Source of the DNA: Zoroaster sp. YZ-2022 | Taxonomy: Eukaryota > Echinodermata > Asteroidea > Forcipulatida > Zoroasteridae | Length of the DNA stretch: 64,000 nt | Direction: 5' to 3' | Assembly (NCBI GenBank): GCA_029582265.1 | Contig: JAQQFT010000023.1 | Coordinates: 1,637,071 to 1,701,070, forward strand | In this document: positions 13,025 through 27,030 of the stretch, in pieces | Numbering within the stretch: position 1 is the stretch's first letter | How the letters are laid out: the number at the start of each line of letters is the position of its first letter | The notes under the pieces: generated by a model | The model's input: the letters and a program-made list of their open reading frames with translations, nothing else | The model's database searches: none | Told to the model about the DNA's origin: nothing | Made by a program: the position numbers and the translations under genes

Positions 13025-15189
13025 CTCCATGGACACACAGCCCTCTGTAAAATACCGTCAACTTGCATGCGGTTTCACCGCAAACAATACAGCACTATAC
13101 AGTGTTACAAAAAAAAACATTTCTATGGTTGGGAATAACTTTTAAAGTTTTCAAGGGAGGTCGATAATTTTATATCTAAATTAAAGCGTAGGTTCTCCAC
13201 TTACCCAAAAACACCATACTTTTGAATTTGGATAATTATTTCGTACCTTAAACGGCCTCCATGGACAGACAGCCCTCTGTAAAATACCGTCAACTTGCAT
13301 GCGGTTTCACCGCAAACAATACAGCACTATACAGTGTTACAAAAAATTTTATTTCTATTGTTGGGAATAAGTTTTAAAGTTTTCAAGGGAGGCCGATAAT
13401 TTTATATCTAAATTAAAGCTTAGGTTCTCCCCTTTCAGAAAAACACCATACTTTTGAATTTGGATAATTATTTCGTACCTTAAACGGCCTCCATGGACAC
13501 ATAGCCCTCTGTAAAATACCGTCAACTTGCATGCGGTTTCACCGCAAACAATACAGCACTATACAGTGTTACACAAAAAAACATTTCTATGGTTGGGAAT
13601 AACTTTTAAAGTTTTCAAGGGAGGCCGATAATTTTATATCTAAATTCAAGCGTAGGTTCTCCCCTTTCAGAAAAACACCATACTTTTGAATTTGGATAAT
13701 TATTTCGTACCTTAAACGGCCTCCGTGGACACATAGCCCGCTGTAAAATACCGTCAACTTGCACACGGTTTCACCGCAAACAATACAGCACTTTACAGTG
13801 TTACAAAAAAATATATTTCTATGGTTGGGAATAACTTTTAAAGTTTTCAAGGGAGGCCGATAATTTTATATCTAAATTAAAGCTTAGGTTCTCCACTTTC
13901 AGAAAAACCCAATACTTTTGAATTTGGATAATTATTTCGTACCTTAAACGGCCTCCATGGACACACAGCCCTCTGTAAAATACTGTCAACTTGCATGCGG
14001 TTTCACCGCAAACAATACAGCACTATACAGTGTTACAAAAAAAAATATAATTCTATGGTTGGGAATAACTTTTAAAGTTTTCAAGGGAGGCCGATAATTT
14101 TATATCTAAATTAAAGCTTAGGTTCTCCCCTTTCAGAAAAACACCATACTTTTGAATTTGGATAATTATTTCGTACCTTAAACGGCCTCCATGGACACAC
14201 AGCCCTCTGTAAAATACCGTCAACTTGCATGCGGTTTCACCGCAAACAATACAGCACTATACAGTGTTACAAAAAAAAAACATTTCTATGGTTGGGAATA
14301 ACTTTTAAAGTTTTCAAGGGAGGTCGATAATTTTATATCTAAATTAAAGCGTAGGTTCATCCCTTTCAGAAAAACACCATACTTTTGAATTTGGATAATT
14401 ATTTCGTACCTTAAACGGCCTCCATGGACACATAGCCCTCTGTAAAATACCGTCAACTTGCATGCGGTTTCACCGCAAACAATACAGCACTATACAGTGT
14501 TACAAAAATATATTTCTATGGTTGGGAATAACTTTTAAAGTTTTCAAGGGAGGCCGATAATTTTATATCTAAATTAAAGCTTAGCTTCTCCCTTTCAGAA
14601 AAAACACATACTTTTTGAATTTGGATAATTATATCGAACCTAAAACGGCCTCCATGGACACATAGCCCTCTGTAAAATACCGTCAACTTGCATGCGGTTT
14701 CACCGCAAACAATACAGCACTATACAGTGTTACAAAAAAAACATTTCTAGGGTTGGGAATAACTTTTAAAGTTTTCAAGGGAGGCCGATAATTTTATATC
14801 TAAATTAAAGCGTAGGTTCTCCCCTTTCAGAAAAACACCATACTTTTGAATTTGGATAATTATTTCGTACCTTAAACGGCCTCCGTGGACACATAGCCCG
14901 CTGTAAAATACCGTCAACTTGCACACGGTTTCACCGCAAACAATACAGCACTTTACAGTGTTACAAAAAAATATATTTCTATGGTTGGGAATAACTTTAA
15001 AGTTTTCAAGGGAGGCCGATAATTTTATATCTAAATTAAAGCTTAGGTTCTCCCCTTTCAGAAAAACCCAATACTTTTGAATTTGGATAATTATTTCGTA
15101 CCTTAAACGGCCTCCATGGACACACAGCCCTCTGTAAAATACCGTCAACTTGCATGCGGTTTCACCGCAAACAATACAGCACTATACAG

Positions 15190-15310
15190 TGTTAAAAAAC
15201 ATGTCAAGTGGTGAGAAAAACTGTTATAGTTTTCAAGGGATTCCGATAATTTTATATCTAAATTAAAGCGGAGGTTCTCCCCTTTCAGAAAAACACCATC
15301 CTCTTGAATT
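15190..15310 (+). repeat. Diverged and shortened A monomer
   Basis: After CAGTGTTA the unit reads AAAAAACATGTCAAGTGGTG and then AGGGATTCCGATAAT, replacing the usual ATTTCTATGGTTGGGAATAAC and AGGGAGGCC. The unit also has GCGGAGG and CCATCCTCTTG. Neighbours are normal. Confidence 0.6.
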
Positions 15311-17054
15311 TGGATAATTATTTCGCACCTTAAACGGCCTCCATGGACACACAGCCCTCTGTAAAATACCGTCAACTTGCATGCGGTTTCACCGCAAACA
15401 ATACAGCACTATACAGTGTTACACAAAAAACATTTCTATGGTTGGGAATAACTTTTAAAGTTTTCAAGGGAGGTCGATAATTTTATATCTAAATTAAAGC
15501 GTAGGTTCTCCCCTTTCAGAAAAACACCATACTTTTGAATTTGGATAATTATTTCGTACCTTAAACGGCCTCCATGGACACATAGCCGCCTGTAAAATAC
15601 CGTCAACTTGCATGCGGTTTCACCGCAAACAATACAGCACTATACAGTGTTACAAAAAAAAAATTTCTATGGTTGGGAATAACTTTTAAAGTTTTCAAGG
15701 GAGGCCGATAATTTTATATCTAAATTAAAGCTTAGGTTCTCCCCTTTCAGAAAAAACACCATACTTTTGAATTTGGATAATTATTTCGTACCTTAAACGG
15801 CCTCCATGGACACACACAGACCTCTGTAAAATACGGTCAACTTGCATGCGGTTTCACCGCAAACAATACAGCACTATACAGTGTTACAAAACAAAAAACA
15901 TTTCTATGGTTGGGAATAACTTTAAAGTTTTGGAAGGGAGGTCGATAATTTTATATCTAAATTAAAGCGTAGGTTCTCCCCTTTCAGAAAAACACCATAC
16001 TTTTGAATTTGGATAATTATTTCGTACCTTAAACGGCCTCCATGGACACATAGCCCTCTGTAAAATACCGTCAACTTGCATGCGGTTTCACCGCAAACAA
16101 TACAGCACTTTACAGTGTTACAAAAATATATTTCTATGGTTGGGAATAACTTTTAAAGTTTTCAAGGGAGGCCGATAATTTTATATCTAAATTAAAGCTT
16201 AGGTTCTCCCCTTTCAGAAAAACACCATACTTTTGAATTTGGATAATTATTTCGTACCTTAAACGGCCTCCATGGACACTTAGCCCTCTGTAAAATACGG
16301 TCAACTTGCATGCGGTTTCACCGCAAACAATACAGCACTATACAGTGTTACAAAAAAACCATTTCTATGGTTGTGAATAACTTTTATAGTTTTCAAGGCA
16401 GGTCGATAATTTTATATCTAAATTAAAGCGTAGGTTCTCCCATTCAGAAAACAACCATACTTTTGAATTTGGATAATTATTTCGTACCTTAAACGGCCTC
16501 CATGGACACACAGCCCTCTGTAAAATACCGTCAACTTGCATGCGGTTTCACCGCAAACAATACAGCACTATACAGTGTTACAAAAACATATTTCTATGGT
16601 TGGGAATAACTTTTAAAGTTTTCAAGGGAGGCCGATAATTTTATATCTAAATTAAAGCTTAGGTTCTCCCCTTTCAGAAAAACACCATACTTTTGAATTT
16701 GGATAATTATTTCGTACCTTAAACGGCCTCCATGGACACTTAGCCCTCTGTAAAATACGGTCAACTTGCATGCGGTTTCACCGCAAACAATACAGCACTA
16801 TACAGTGTTAAAACAAAACATTTCTAGGGTTGGGAATAACTTTTAAAGTTTTCAAGGGAGGTCGATAATTTTATATCTAAATTAAAGCGTAGGTTCTCCC
16901 CTTTCAGAAAAACACCATACTTTTGAATTTGGATAATTATTTCGTGCACTCAAACGGCCTCCATGGACACACAGCCCTCTGTAAAATACCGTCAATCTCT
17001 GCATGCGGTTTCACCGCAAACAATACAGCACTATACAGTGTTACACAAAAACAT

Positions 17055-17554
17055 NNNNNNNNNNNNNNNNNNNNNNNNNNNNNNNNNNNNNNNNNNNNNN
17101 NNNNNNNNNNNNNNNNNNNNNNNNNNNNNNNNNNNNNNNNNNNNNNNNNNNNNNNNNNNNNNNNNNNNNNNNNNNNNNNNNNNNNNNNNNNNNNNNNNNN
17201 NNNNNNNNNNNNNNNNNNNNNNNNNNNNNNNNNNNNNNNNNNNNNNNNNNNNNNNNNNNNNNNNNNNNNNNNNNNNNNNNNNNNNNNNNNNNNNNNNNNN
17301 NNNNNNNNNNNNNNNNNNNNNNNNNNNNNNNNNNNNNNNNNNNNNNNNNNNNNNNNNNNNNNNNNNNNNNNNNNNNNNNNNNNNNNNNNNNNNNNNNNNN
17401 NNNNNNNNNNNNNNNNNNNNNNNNNNNNNNNNNNNNNNNNNNNNNNNNNNNNNNNNNNNNNNNNNNNNNNNNNNNNNNNNNNNNNNNNNNNNNNNNNNNN
17501 NNNNNNNNNNNNNNNNNNNNNNNNNNNNNNNNNNNNNNNNNNNNNNNNNNNNNN
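17055..17554. other. Assembly gap, exactly 500 N
   Basis: An unbroken run of N from 17055 to 17554. The round size marks it as a scaffold join of unknown true length; 500 N is the fixed spacer of some Hi-C scaffolders. Satellite A is in opposite orientations on its two sides. Confidence 0.99.
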
Positions 17555-20500
17555 TTTTCCCTTGAAAACTTTAAAAGTTATTCCCAACCATAGAAATGTT
17601 TTTTTTTAACACTGTATAGTGCTGTATTGTTTGCGGTGAAACCGCATGCAAGCTGACCTTATTTTACAGAGGGCTATGTGTCCATGGAGGCCGTTTAAGG
17701 TACGAAATAATTATCCAAATTCAAAAGTATTGGGTTTTTCTGAAAGGGGAGAACCTAAGCTTTAATTTAGATATAACATTATCGGCCTCCCTTGAAAACT
17801 TTAAAAGTTATTCCCAACCATAGAAATGTTTTTTTTGTAACACTGTATAGTGCTGTATTGTTTGCGGTGAAACCGCATGCAAGTTGACGGTATTTTACAG
17901 AGGGTTGTGTCCATGGAGGCCGTTTAAGGTACGAAATAATTATCCAAATTCAAAAGTATGGTGTTTTTCTGAAAGGGGAGAACCTACGCTTTAATTTAGA
18001 TATAAAATTATCGACCTCCCTTGAAAACTTTAAAAGTTATTCCCAACCATAGAAATGTTTTTTTTGTAACACTGTATAGGGCTGTATTGTTTGCGGTGAA
18101 ACCGCATGCAAGTTGACGGTATTTTACAGAGGGCTATGTGTCCATGGAGGCCGTTTAAGGTACGAAATAATTATCCAAATTCAAAAGTATGGTGTTTTTC
18201 TGAAAGGGGAGAACCTAAGCTTTAATTTAGATATACAATTATCGGCCTCCCTTGAAAACTTTAAAAGTTATTCCCAACCATAGAAATGTTTTTTTGTAAC
18301 ACTGTATAGTGCTGTATTGTTTGCGGTGAAACCGCATGCAAGTTGACGGTATTTTACAGAGGGCTATGTGTCCATGGAGGCCGTTTAAGGTACGAAATAA
18401 TTATCCAAATTCAAAAGTATTGGGTTTTTCTGAAAGGTGAGAACCTACGCTTTAATTTAGATATAAAAGTATCGACCTCCCTTGAAAACTTTAAAAGTTA
18501 TTCCCAACCATAGAAATGTTTTTTTTTGTAACACTGTATAGTGCTGTTTTGTTTGCGGTGAAACCGCATGCAAGTTGACGGTATTTTACAGAGGGCTATG
18601 TGTCCATGGAGGCCGTTTAAGGTACGAAATAATTATCCAAATTCAAAAGTATGGTGTTTTTCTGAAAGGGGAGAACCTAAGCTTTAATTTAGATATAAAA
18701 TTATCGGCCTCCCTTGAAAACTTTAAAAGTTATTCCCAACCATAGAAATGTTTTTTTTGTAACACTATATAGTGCTGTATTGTTTGCGGTGAAACCGCAT
18801 GCAAGTTGACGGTATTTTACAGAGGGCTATGTGTCCATGGAGGCCGTTTAAGGTACGAAATAATTATCCAAATTCAAAAGTATGGTGTTTTTCTGAAAGG
18901 GGAGATCCTGCCCTTTAATTTATATATAAAATTATCGGCCTCCCTTCAAAACTTTAAAAGTTATTCCCAACCATAGAAATGTTTTATTTTGTAACACTGT
19001 ATACTGCTGTATTGTTTGCGGTGAAACCGCATGCAAGTTGACGGTATTTTACAGAGGGCTATGTGTCCATGGAGGCCGTTTAAGGTACGAAATAATTATC
19101 CAAATTCAAAAGTATTGGGTTTTTCTGAAAGGGGAGAACCTACGCTTTATTTAGATATAAAATTATCGACCTCCCTTGAAAACTTTAAAAGTTATTCCCA
19201 ACCATAGAAATGTATTTTTTTTGTAACACTGTATAGTGCTGTATTGTTTGCGGTGAAACCGCATGCAAGTTGACGGTATTTTACAGAGGGCTAAGTGTCC
19301 ATGGAGGCCGTTTAAGGTACGAAATAATTATCCAAATTCGAAAGTATGGTGTTTTTTTCTGAAAGGGGAGAACCTAAGCTTTAATTTAGATATAAAATTA
19401 TCGGCCTCCCTTGAAAACTTTAAAAGTTATTCCCAACCATAGAAATGTTTTTTTTGTAACACTGTATAGTGCTGTATTGTTTGCGGTGAAACCGCATGCA
19501 AGTTGACGGTATTTTACAGAGGGCTATGTGTCCATGGAGGCCGTTTAAGGTACGAAATAATTATCCAAATTCAAAAGTATTGGGTTTTTCTGAAAGGCGA
19601 GAACCTACGATTTAATTTAGATATAAAATTATCGACCTCCCTTGAAAACTTTAAAAGTTATTCCCAACCATAGAAATGTTTTTTTGTAACACTGTATAGT
19701 GCTGTATTGTTTGCGGTGAAACCGCATGCAAGTTGACGGTATTTTACAGAGGGCTATGTGTCCATGGAGGCCGTTTAAGGTACGAAATAATTATCCAAAT
19801 TCAAAAGTATGGTGTTTTTCTGAAAGGGGAGAACCTACGATTTAATTTAGATATAAAATTATCGACCTCCCTTGAAAACTTTAAAAGTTATTCCCAACCA
19901 TAGAAATGTTTTTTTGTAACACTGTATAGTGCTGTATTGTTTGCGGTGAAACCGCATGCAAGTTGACGGTATTTTACAGAGGGCTATGTGTCCATGGAGG
20001 CCGTTTAAGGTACGAAATAATTATCCAAATTCAAAAGTATTGGGTTTTTCTGAAAGGTGAGAACCTACGCTTTAATTTAGATATAAAATTATCGACCTCC
20101 CTTGAAAACTTTAAAAGTTATTCCCAACCATAGAAATTTTTGTTGTAACACTGTATAGTGCTGTATTGTTTGCGGTGAAACCGCATGCAAGTTGACGGTA
20201 TTTCACAGAGGGCTAAGTGTCCATGGAGGCCGTTTAAGGTACGAAATAATTATCCAAATTCAAAAGTATGGTGTTTTTCTGAAAGGGGAGAACCTAAGCT
20301 TTAATTTAGATATAAAATTATCGGCCTCCCATGAAAACTTTAAAAGTTATTCCCAACCATAGAAATGTTTTTTTTGTAACACTGTATAGTGCTGTATTGT
20401 TTGCGGTGAAACCGCATGCAAGTTGACGGTATTTTACAGAGGGCTATGTGTCCATGGAGGCCGTTTAAGGTACGAAATAATTATCCAAATTCAAAAGTAT

Positions 20501-22260
20501 TGGGTTTTTCTGAAAGGTGAGAACCTACGCTTTAATTTAGATATAAAATTATCGACCTCCCTTGAAAACTTTAAAAGTTATTCCCAACCATAGAAATGTT
20601 TTTGTTTGTAACACTGTATAGTGCTGTATTGTTTGCGGTGAAACCGCATGCAAGTTGACGGTATTTTACAGAGGGCTATGTGTCCATGGAGGCCGTTTAA
20701 GGTACGAAATAATTATCCAAATTCAAAAGTATTGGGTTTTTCTGAAAGGTGAGAACCTACGCTTTAATTTAGATATAAAATTATCGGCCTCCCTTGAAAA
20801 CTTTAAAAGTTATTCCCAACCATAGAAATGTTTTTTGTTTGTAACACTGTATAGTGCTGTATTGTTTGCGGTGAAACCGCATGCAAGTTGACGGTATTTT
20901 ACAGAGGGCTATGTGTCCATGGAGGCCGTTTAAGGTACGAAATAATTATCCAAATTCAAAAGTATGGTGTTTTTCTGAAAGGGGAGAACCTACGCTTTAA
21001 TTTAGATATAAAATTATCGACCTCCCTTGAAAACTTTAAAAGTTATTCCCAACCATAGAAATGTTTTTGTTTGTAACACTGTATAGTGCTGTATTGTTTG
21101 CGGTGAAACCGCATGCAAGTTGACGGTATTTTACAGAGGGCTATGTGTCCATGGAGGCCGTTTAAGGTACGAAATAATTATCCAAATTCAAAAGTATGGT
21201 GTTTTTCTGAAAGGGGAGAACCTACGCTTTAATTTAGATATAAAATTATCGACCTCCCTTGAAAACTTTAAAAGTTATTCCCAACCATAGAAATGTTTTT
21301 TTTGTAACACTGTATAGTGCTGTTTTGTTTGCGGTGAAACCGCATGCAAGTTGACGGTATTTTACAGAGGGCTAAGTGTCCATGGAGGCCGTTTAAGGTA
21401 CGAAATAATTATCCAAATTCAAAAGTATGGTGTTTTTCTGAAAGGGGAGAACCTAAGCTTTAATTTAGATATAAAAATTATCGGCCTCACTTGAAAACTT
21501 TAAAAGTTATTCCCAACCATAGAAATGTTTTTTTTGTAACACTGTATAGTGCTGTATTGTTTGCGGTGAAACCGCATGCAAGTTGACGGTATTTTACAGA
21601 GGGCTATGTGTCCATGGAGGCCGTTTAAGGTACGAAATAATTATCCAAATTCAAAAGTATGGTGTTTTTCTGAAAGGGGAGAACCTAAGCTTTAATTTAG
21701 ATATAAAATTATCGGCCTCCCTTGAAAACTTAAAAAGTTATTCCCAACCATAGAAATGTTTTTTGGAACACTGTATAGTGTTGTATTGTTTGCGGTGAAA
21801 CCGCATGCAAGTTGACGGTATTTTACAGAGGGCTATGTGTCCATGGAGGCCGTTTAAGGTACGAAATAATTATCCAAATTCAAAAGTATGGTGTTTTTCT
21901 GAAAGGGGAGAACCTACGCTTTAATTTAGATATAAAATTATCGGCCTCCCTTGAAAACTTTAAAAGTTATTCCCAACCATAGAAATGTTTTTTGGAACAC
22001 TGTATAGTGCTGTATTGTTTGCGGTGAAACCGCATGCAAGTTGACGGTATTTTACAGAGGGCTATGTGTCCATGGAGGCCGTTTAAGGTACGAAATAATT
22101 ATCCAAATTCAAAAGTATGGTGTTTTTCTGAAAGGGGAGAACCTAAGCTTTAATTTAGATATAAAATTATCGGCCTCCCTTGAAAACTTTAAAAGTTATT
22201 CCCAACCATAGAAATGTTTTTTTGTAACACTGTATAGTGCTGTATTGTTTGCGGTGAAAA

Positions 22261-22300
22261 CGCATGGAAGTTGATGGTATTTTGTCCATGGAGGCCGTTT
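22261..22300 (-). repeat. A monomer with ~13-15 bp deletion
   Basis: GATGGTATTTT runs straight into GTCCATGG. The ACAGAGGGCTATG segment present in all neighbours is missing. The same unit also has AACGCATGGAAG instead of ACCGCATGCAAG. Confidence 0.8.
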
Positions 22301-25300
22301 AAGGTACGAAATAATTATCCAAATTCAAAAGTATGGTGTTTTTCTGAAAGGGGAGAACCTACGCTTTAATTTAGATATAAAATTATCGGCCTCCCTTGAA
22401 AACTTTAAAAGTTATTCCCAACCATAGAAATGTTTTTTTTTGTAACACTGTATAGTGCTGTATTGTTTGCTGTGAAACCGCATGCAAGTTGACGGTATTT
22501 TACAGAGGGCTATGTGTCCATGGAGGCCGTTTAAGGTACGAAATAATTATCCAAATTCAAAAGTATTGGTTTTTCTGAAAGGGGAGAACCTAAGCTTTAA
22601 TTTAGATATAAAATTATCGACCTCCCTTGAAAACTTTAAAAGTTATTCGCAACCATAGAACTGTTTTTTTGTAACACTGTATAGTGCTGTATTGTTTGCG
22701 GTGAAACCGCATGCAAGTTGACGGTATTTTACAGAGGGCTATGTGTCCATGGAGGCCGTTTAAGGTACGAAATAATTATCCAAATTCAAAAGTATGGTGT
22801 GTTTCTGAAAGGGAGAACCTACGATTTAATTTAGATATAAAATTATCGACCTCCCTTGAAAACTTTAAAAGTTATTCCCAACCATAGAAATGTTTGTTTT
22901 GTAACACTGTATAGTGCTGTATTGTTTGCGGTGAAACCGCATGCAAGTTGACGGTATTTTACAGAGGGCTATGTGTCCATGGAGGCCGTTTAAGGTACGA
23001 AATAATTATCCAAATTCAAAAGTATGGTGTTTTTCTGAAAGGGGAGAACCTACGCTTTAATTTAGATATAAAATTATCGGCCTCCCTTGAAAACTTTAAA
23101 AGTTATTCCCAACCATAGAAATGTTTTTTTGTAACACTGTATAGTGCTGTATTGTTTGCGGTGAAACCGCATGCAAGTTGACGGTATTTTACAGAGGGCT
23201 ATGTGTCCATGGAGGCCGTTTAAGGTACGAAATAATTATCCAAATTCAAAAGTATGGTGTTTTTCTCAAAGGGGAGAACCTACGCTTTAATTTAGATATA
23301 AAATTATCGGCCTCCCTTGAAAACTTTAAAAGTTATTCCCAACCATAGAAATGTTTTTTTTGTAACACTGTATAGTGCTGTATTGTTTGCGGTGAAACCG
23401 CATGCAAGTTGACGGTATTTTACAGAGGGCTATGTCCATGGAGGCCGTTTAAGGTACGAAATAATTATCCAAATTCAAAAGTATGGTGTTTTTCTGAAAG
23501 GGGAGAACCTACGCTTTAATTTAGATATAAAATTATCGGCCTCCCTTGAAAACTTTAAAAGTTATTCCCAACCATAGAAATGTTTTTGTTGTAACACTGT
23601 ATAGTGCTGTATTGTTTGCGGTGAAACCGCATGCAAGTTGACGGTATTTTACAGAGGGCTATGTGTCCATGGAGGCCGTTTAAGGTACGAAATAATTATC
23701 CAAATTCAAAAGTATGGTGTTTTTCTGAAAGGGGAGAACCTACGATTTAATTTAGATATAAAATTATCGACCTCCCTTGAAAACTTTAAAAGTTATTCCC
23801 AACCATAGAAATGTTTTTTTTTGTAACACTGTATAGTGCTGTATTGTTTGCGGTGAAACCGCATGCAAGTTGACGGTATTTTACAGAGGGTTATGTGTCC
23901 ATGGAGGCCGTTTAAGGTACGAAATAATTATCCAAATTCAAAAGTATGGTGTTTTTCTGAAAGGGGAGAACCTACGATTTAATTTAGATATAAAATTATC
24001 GGCCTCCATTGAAAACTTTAAAAGTTATTCCCAACCATAGAAATGTTTTTTTTGTAACACTGTATAGTGCTGTATTGTTTGCGGTGAAACCGCATGCAAG
24101 TTGACGGTATTTTACAGAGGGCTATGTGTCCATGGAGGCCGTTTAAGGTACGAAATAATTATCCAAATTCAAAAGTATGGTGTTTTTCTGAAAGGGGAGA
24201 ACCTACGCTTTAATTTAGATATAAAATTATCGACCTCCCTTGAAAACTTTAAAAGTTATTCCCAACCATAGAAATGTTTTTTGTAACACTGTATAGTGCT
24301 GTATTGTTTGCGGTGAAACCGCATGCAAGTTGACGGTATTTTACAGAGGGCTATGTGTCCATGGAGGCCGTTTAAGGTACGAAATAATTATCCAAATTCA
24401 AAAGTATGGTTTTTCTGAAAGGTGAGAACCTACGCTTTAATTTAGATATAAAATTATCGACCTCCCTTGAAAACTTTAAAAGTTATTCCCAACCATAGAA
24501 ATGTTTTTGTTTGTAACACTGTATAGTGCTGTATTGTTTGCGGTGAAACCGCATGCAAGTTGACGGTATTTTACAGAGGGCTATGTGTCCATGGAGGCCG
24601 TTTAAGGTACGAAATAATTATCCAAATTCAAAAGTATGGTGTTTTTCTGAAAGGGGAGATCCTATGCTTTAATTTAGATATAAAATTATCGACCTCCCTT
24701 GAAAACTTTAAAAGTTATTCCCAACCATAGAAATGTTTTTGTTTGTAACACTGTATAGTGCTGTATTGTTTGCGGTGAAACCGCATGCAAGTTGACGGTA
24801 TTTACAGAGGGCTATGTGTCCATGGAGGCCGTTTAAGGTACGAAATAATTATCCAAATTCAAAAGTATGGTGTTTTTCTGAAAGGGGAGAACCTACGCTT
24901 TAATTTAGATATAAAATTATCGACCTCCCTTGAAAACTTTAAAAGTTATTCCCAACCATAGAAATGTTTTTTTTGTAACACTGTATAGTGCTGTATTGTT
25001 TGCGGTGAAACCGCATGCAAGTTGACGGTATTTTACAGAGGGCTATGTGTCCATGGAGGCCGTTTAAGGTACGAAATAATTATCCAAATTCAAAAGTATT
25101 GGGTTTTTCTGAAAGGGGAGAACCTACGCTTTAATTTAGATATAAAATTATCGGCCTCCCTTGAAAACTTTAAAAGTTATTCCCAACCATAGAAATGTTT
25201 TTTTTTTGTAACACTGTATAGTGCTGTATTGTTTGCGGTGAAACCGCATGCAAGTTGACGGTATTTTACAGAGGGCTATGTGTCCATGGAGGCCGTTTAA

Positions 25301-26986
25301 GGTACGAAATAATTATCCAAATTCAAAAGTATGGTGTTTTTCTGAAAGGGGAGAAACTACGATTTAATTTAGATATAAAATTATCGACCTCCCTTGAAAA
25401 CTTTAAAAGTTATTCCCAACCATAGAAATGTTTTTTTTGTAACACTGTATAGTGCTGTATTGTTTGCGGTGAAACCGCATGCAAGTTGACGGTATTTTAC
25501 AGAGGGCTATGTGTCCATGGAGGCCGTTTAAGGTACGAAATAATTATCCAAATTCAAAAGTATTGTGTTTTTCTGAAAGGGGAGAACCTAAGCTTTAATT
25601 TAGATATAAAATTATCGGCCTCCCTTGAAAACTTTAAAAGTTATTCCCAACCATAGAAATGTTTTTTTTGTAACACTGTATAGTGCTGTATTGTTTGCGG
25701 TGAAACCGCATGCAAGTTGACGGTATTTACAGAGGGCTATGTGTCCATGGAGGCCGTTTAAGGTACGAAATAATTATCCAAATTCAAAAGTATGCTGTTT
25801 TTCTGAAAGGGGAGAACCTACGCTTTAATTTAGATATAAAATTATCGACCTCCCTTGAAAACTTTAAAAGTTATTCCCAACCATAGAAATGTTTTTTTTG
25901 TAACACTGTATAGTGCTGTATTGTTTGCGGTGAAACCGCATGCAAGTTGACGGTATTTTACAGAGGGCTATGTGTCCATGGAGGCCGTTTAAGGTACGAA
26001 ATAATTATCCAAATTCAAAGTATATGTTTTTCTGAAAGGGGAGAACCTAAGCTTTAATTTAGATATAAAATTATCGGCTTCCTTGAAAACTTTAAAAGTT
26101 ATTCCCAACCATAGAAATGTTTTTTTTGTAACACTGTATAGTGCTGTATTGTTTGCGGTGAAACCGCATGCAAGTTGACGGTATTTTACAGAGGGCTATG
26201 TGTCCATGGAGGCCGTTTAAGGTACGAAATAATTATCCAAATTCAAAAGTATTGTGTTTTTCTGAAAGGTGAGAACCTACGCTTTAATTTAGATATAAAT
26301 TATCGACCTCCCTTGAAAACTTTAAAAGTTATTCCCAACCATAGAAATGTTTTTTGTAACACTGTATAGTGCTGTATTGTTTGCGGTGAAACCGCATGCA
26401 AGTTGACGGTATTTTACAGAGGGCTATGTGTCCATGGAGGCCGTTTAAGGTACGAAATAATTATCCAAATTCAAAAGTATGGTGTTTTTCTGAAAGGGGA
26501 GAACCTAAGCTTTAATTTAGATATAAAATTATCGGCCTCCCTTGAAAACTTTAAAAGTTATTCCCAACCATAGAAATGTTTTTTTTGTAACACTATAGTG
26601 CTGTATTGTTTGCGGTGAATCCGCATGCAAGTTGACGGTATTTTACAGAGGGCTATGTGTCCATGGAGGCCGTTTAAGGTACGAAATAATTATCCAAATT
26701 CAAAAGTATGGTGTTTTTCTGAAAGGGGAGAACCTGCTTTAATTTAGATATAAAATTATCGGCCTCCCTTGAAAACTTTAAAAGTTATTCCCAACCATAG
26801 AAATGTTTTTTTTGTAACACTGTATAGTGCTGTATTGTTTGCGGTGAAACCGCATGCAAGTTGACGGTATTTTACAGAGGGCTATGTGTCCATGGAGGCC
26901 GTTTAAGGTACGAAATAATTATCCAAATTCAAAAGTATGGTGTTTTTCTGAAAGGGGAGAACCTACGCTTTAATTTAGATATAAAA

Positions 26987-27030
26987 TTATCGGCCTCCCT
27001 TGAAAAATATCGACCTCCCTTGAAAACTTT
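26987..27030 (-). repeat. Partial 20-bp duplication inside an A monomer
   Basis: The segment ATCGGCCTCCCTTGAAAA is followed immediately by a second copy, ATATCGACCTCCCTTGAAAA. The first copy has the GGCC variant and the second the GACC variant. The duplication therefore joined two different monomer subtypes, as unequal crossover or template switching within the array would do. Confidence 0.75.

Larger units (their letters stand above)
1..17054 (+). repeat. Satellite subfamily A array, left contig (about 74 monomers of ~231 bp)
   Basis: Head-to-tail tandem array. A hand-built consensus monomer is 231 bp with 83 G+C. Each unit carries in order: GGGAGG(C/T)CGATAATTTT, a TTTAGAT-type AT-rich stretch, AAGCTTAGG or AAGCGTAGG, CTCCCCTTTCAG, GGATAATTATTTCGTACC, AAACGGCCTCC(A/G)TGGACAC, a GCATGC site, the hairpin TGCGGTTTCACCGCA, CAGCACTATACAGTGTTAC, a poly-A tract of variable length (about 5-11 A), and GGTTGGGAATAAC. 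A-diagnostic features against subfamily B are TTTCAG rather than TTTCGT, ATTATTTCGTACC rather than ATGTCTTCATACC, and CACCGC rather than CACAGC. Monomers differ mostly by single substitutions and by poly-A length. No gene is seen anywhere in the array. Confidence 0.97.

Noticed and set aside
432..15375. Many short open frames of 60-130 codons on the minus strand of the left A array (and on the + strand of the middle contig)
   Set aside because: They are the same segment of the satellite monomer read again and again. They end at a TAG within the CCATAG segment or shift frame at the variable A/T tract. The same peptide on opposite strands follows only from contig orientation.
1..17054. CENP-B box in the monomer (TTTCGTACCTTAAACGG in subfamily A)
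   Set aside because: The spacing between TTCG and CGG is 9 nt instead of the 7 nt of the consensus, the central A is a T and the CGGG core is not formed. Subfamily B lacks TTCG at this position altogether.
17055..17554. A giant natural palindrome centred on the first gap
   Set aside because: The left and middle contigs do not mirror each other in variant order (A' is present in one and absent in the other). The orientation change occurs only at an unassembled gap.
16923..17609. Long open frames spanning the N run at 17055-17554, and likewise at 36761-37471
   Set aside because: Almost all of their length is N. The flanking residues are satellite monomer sequence.
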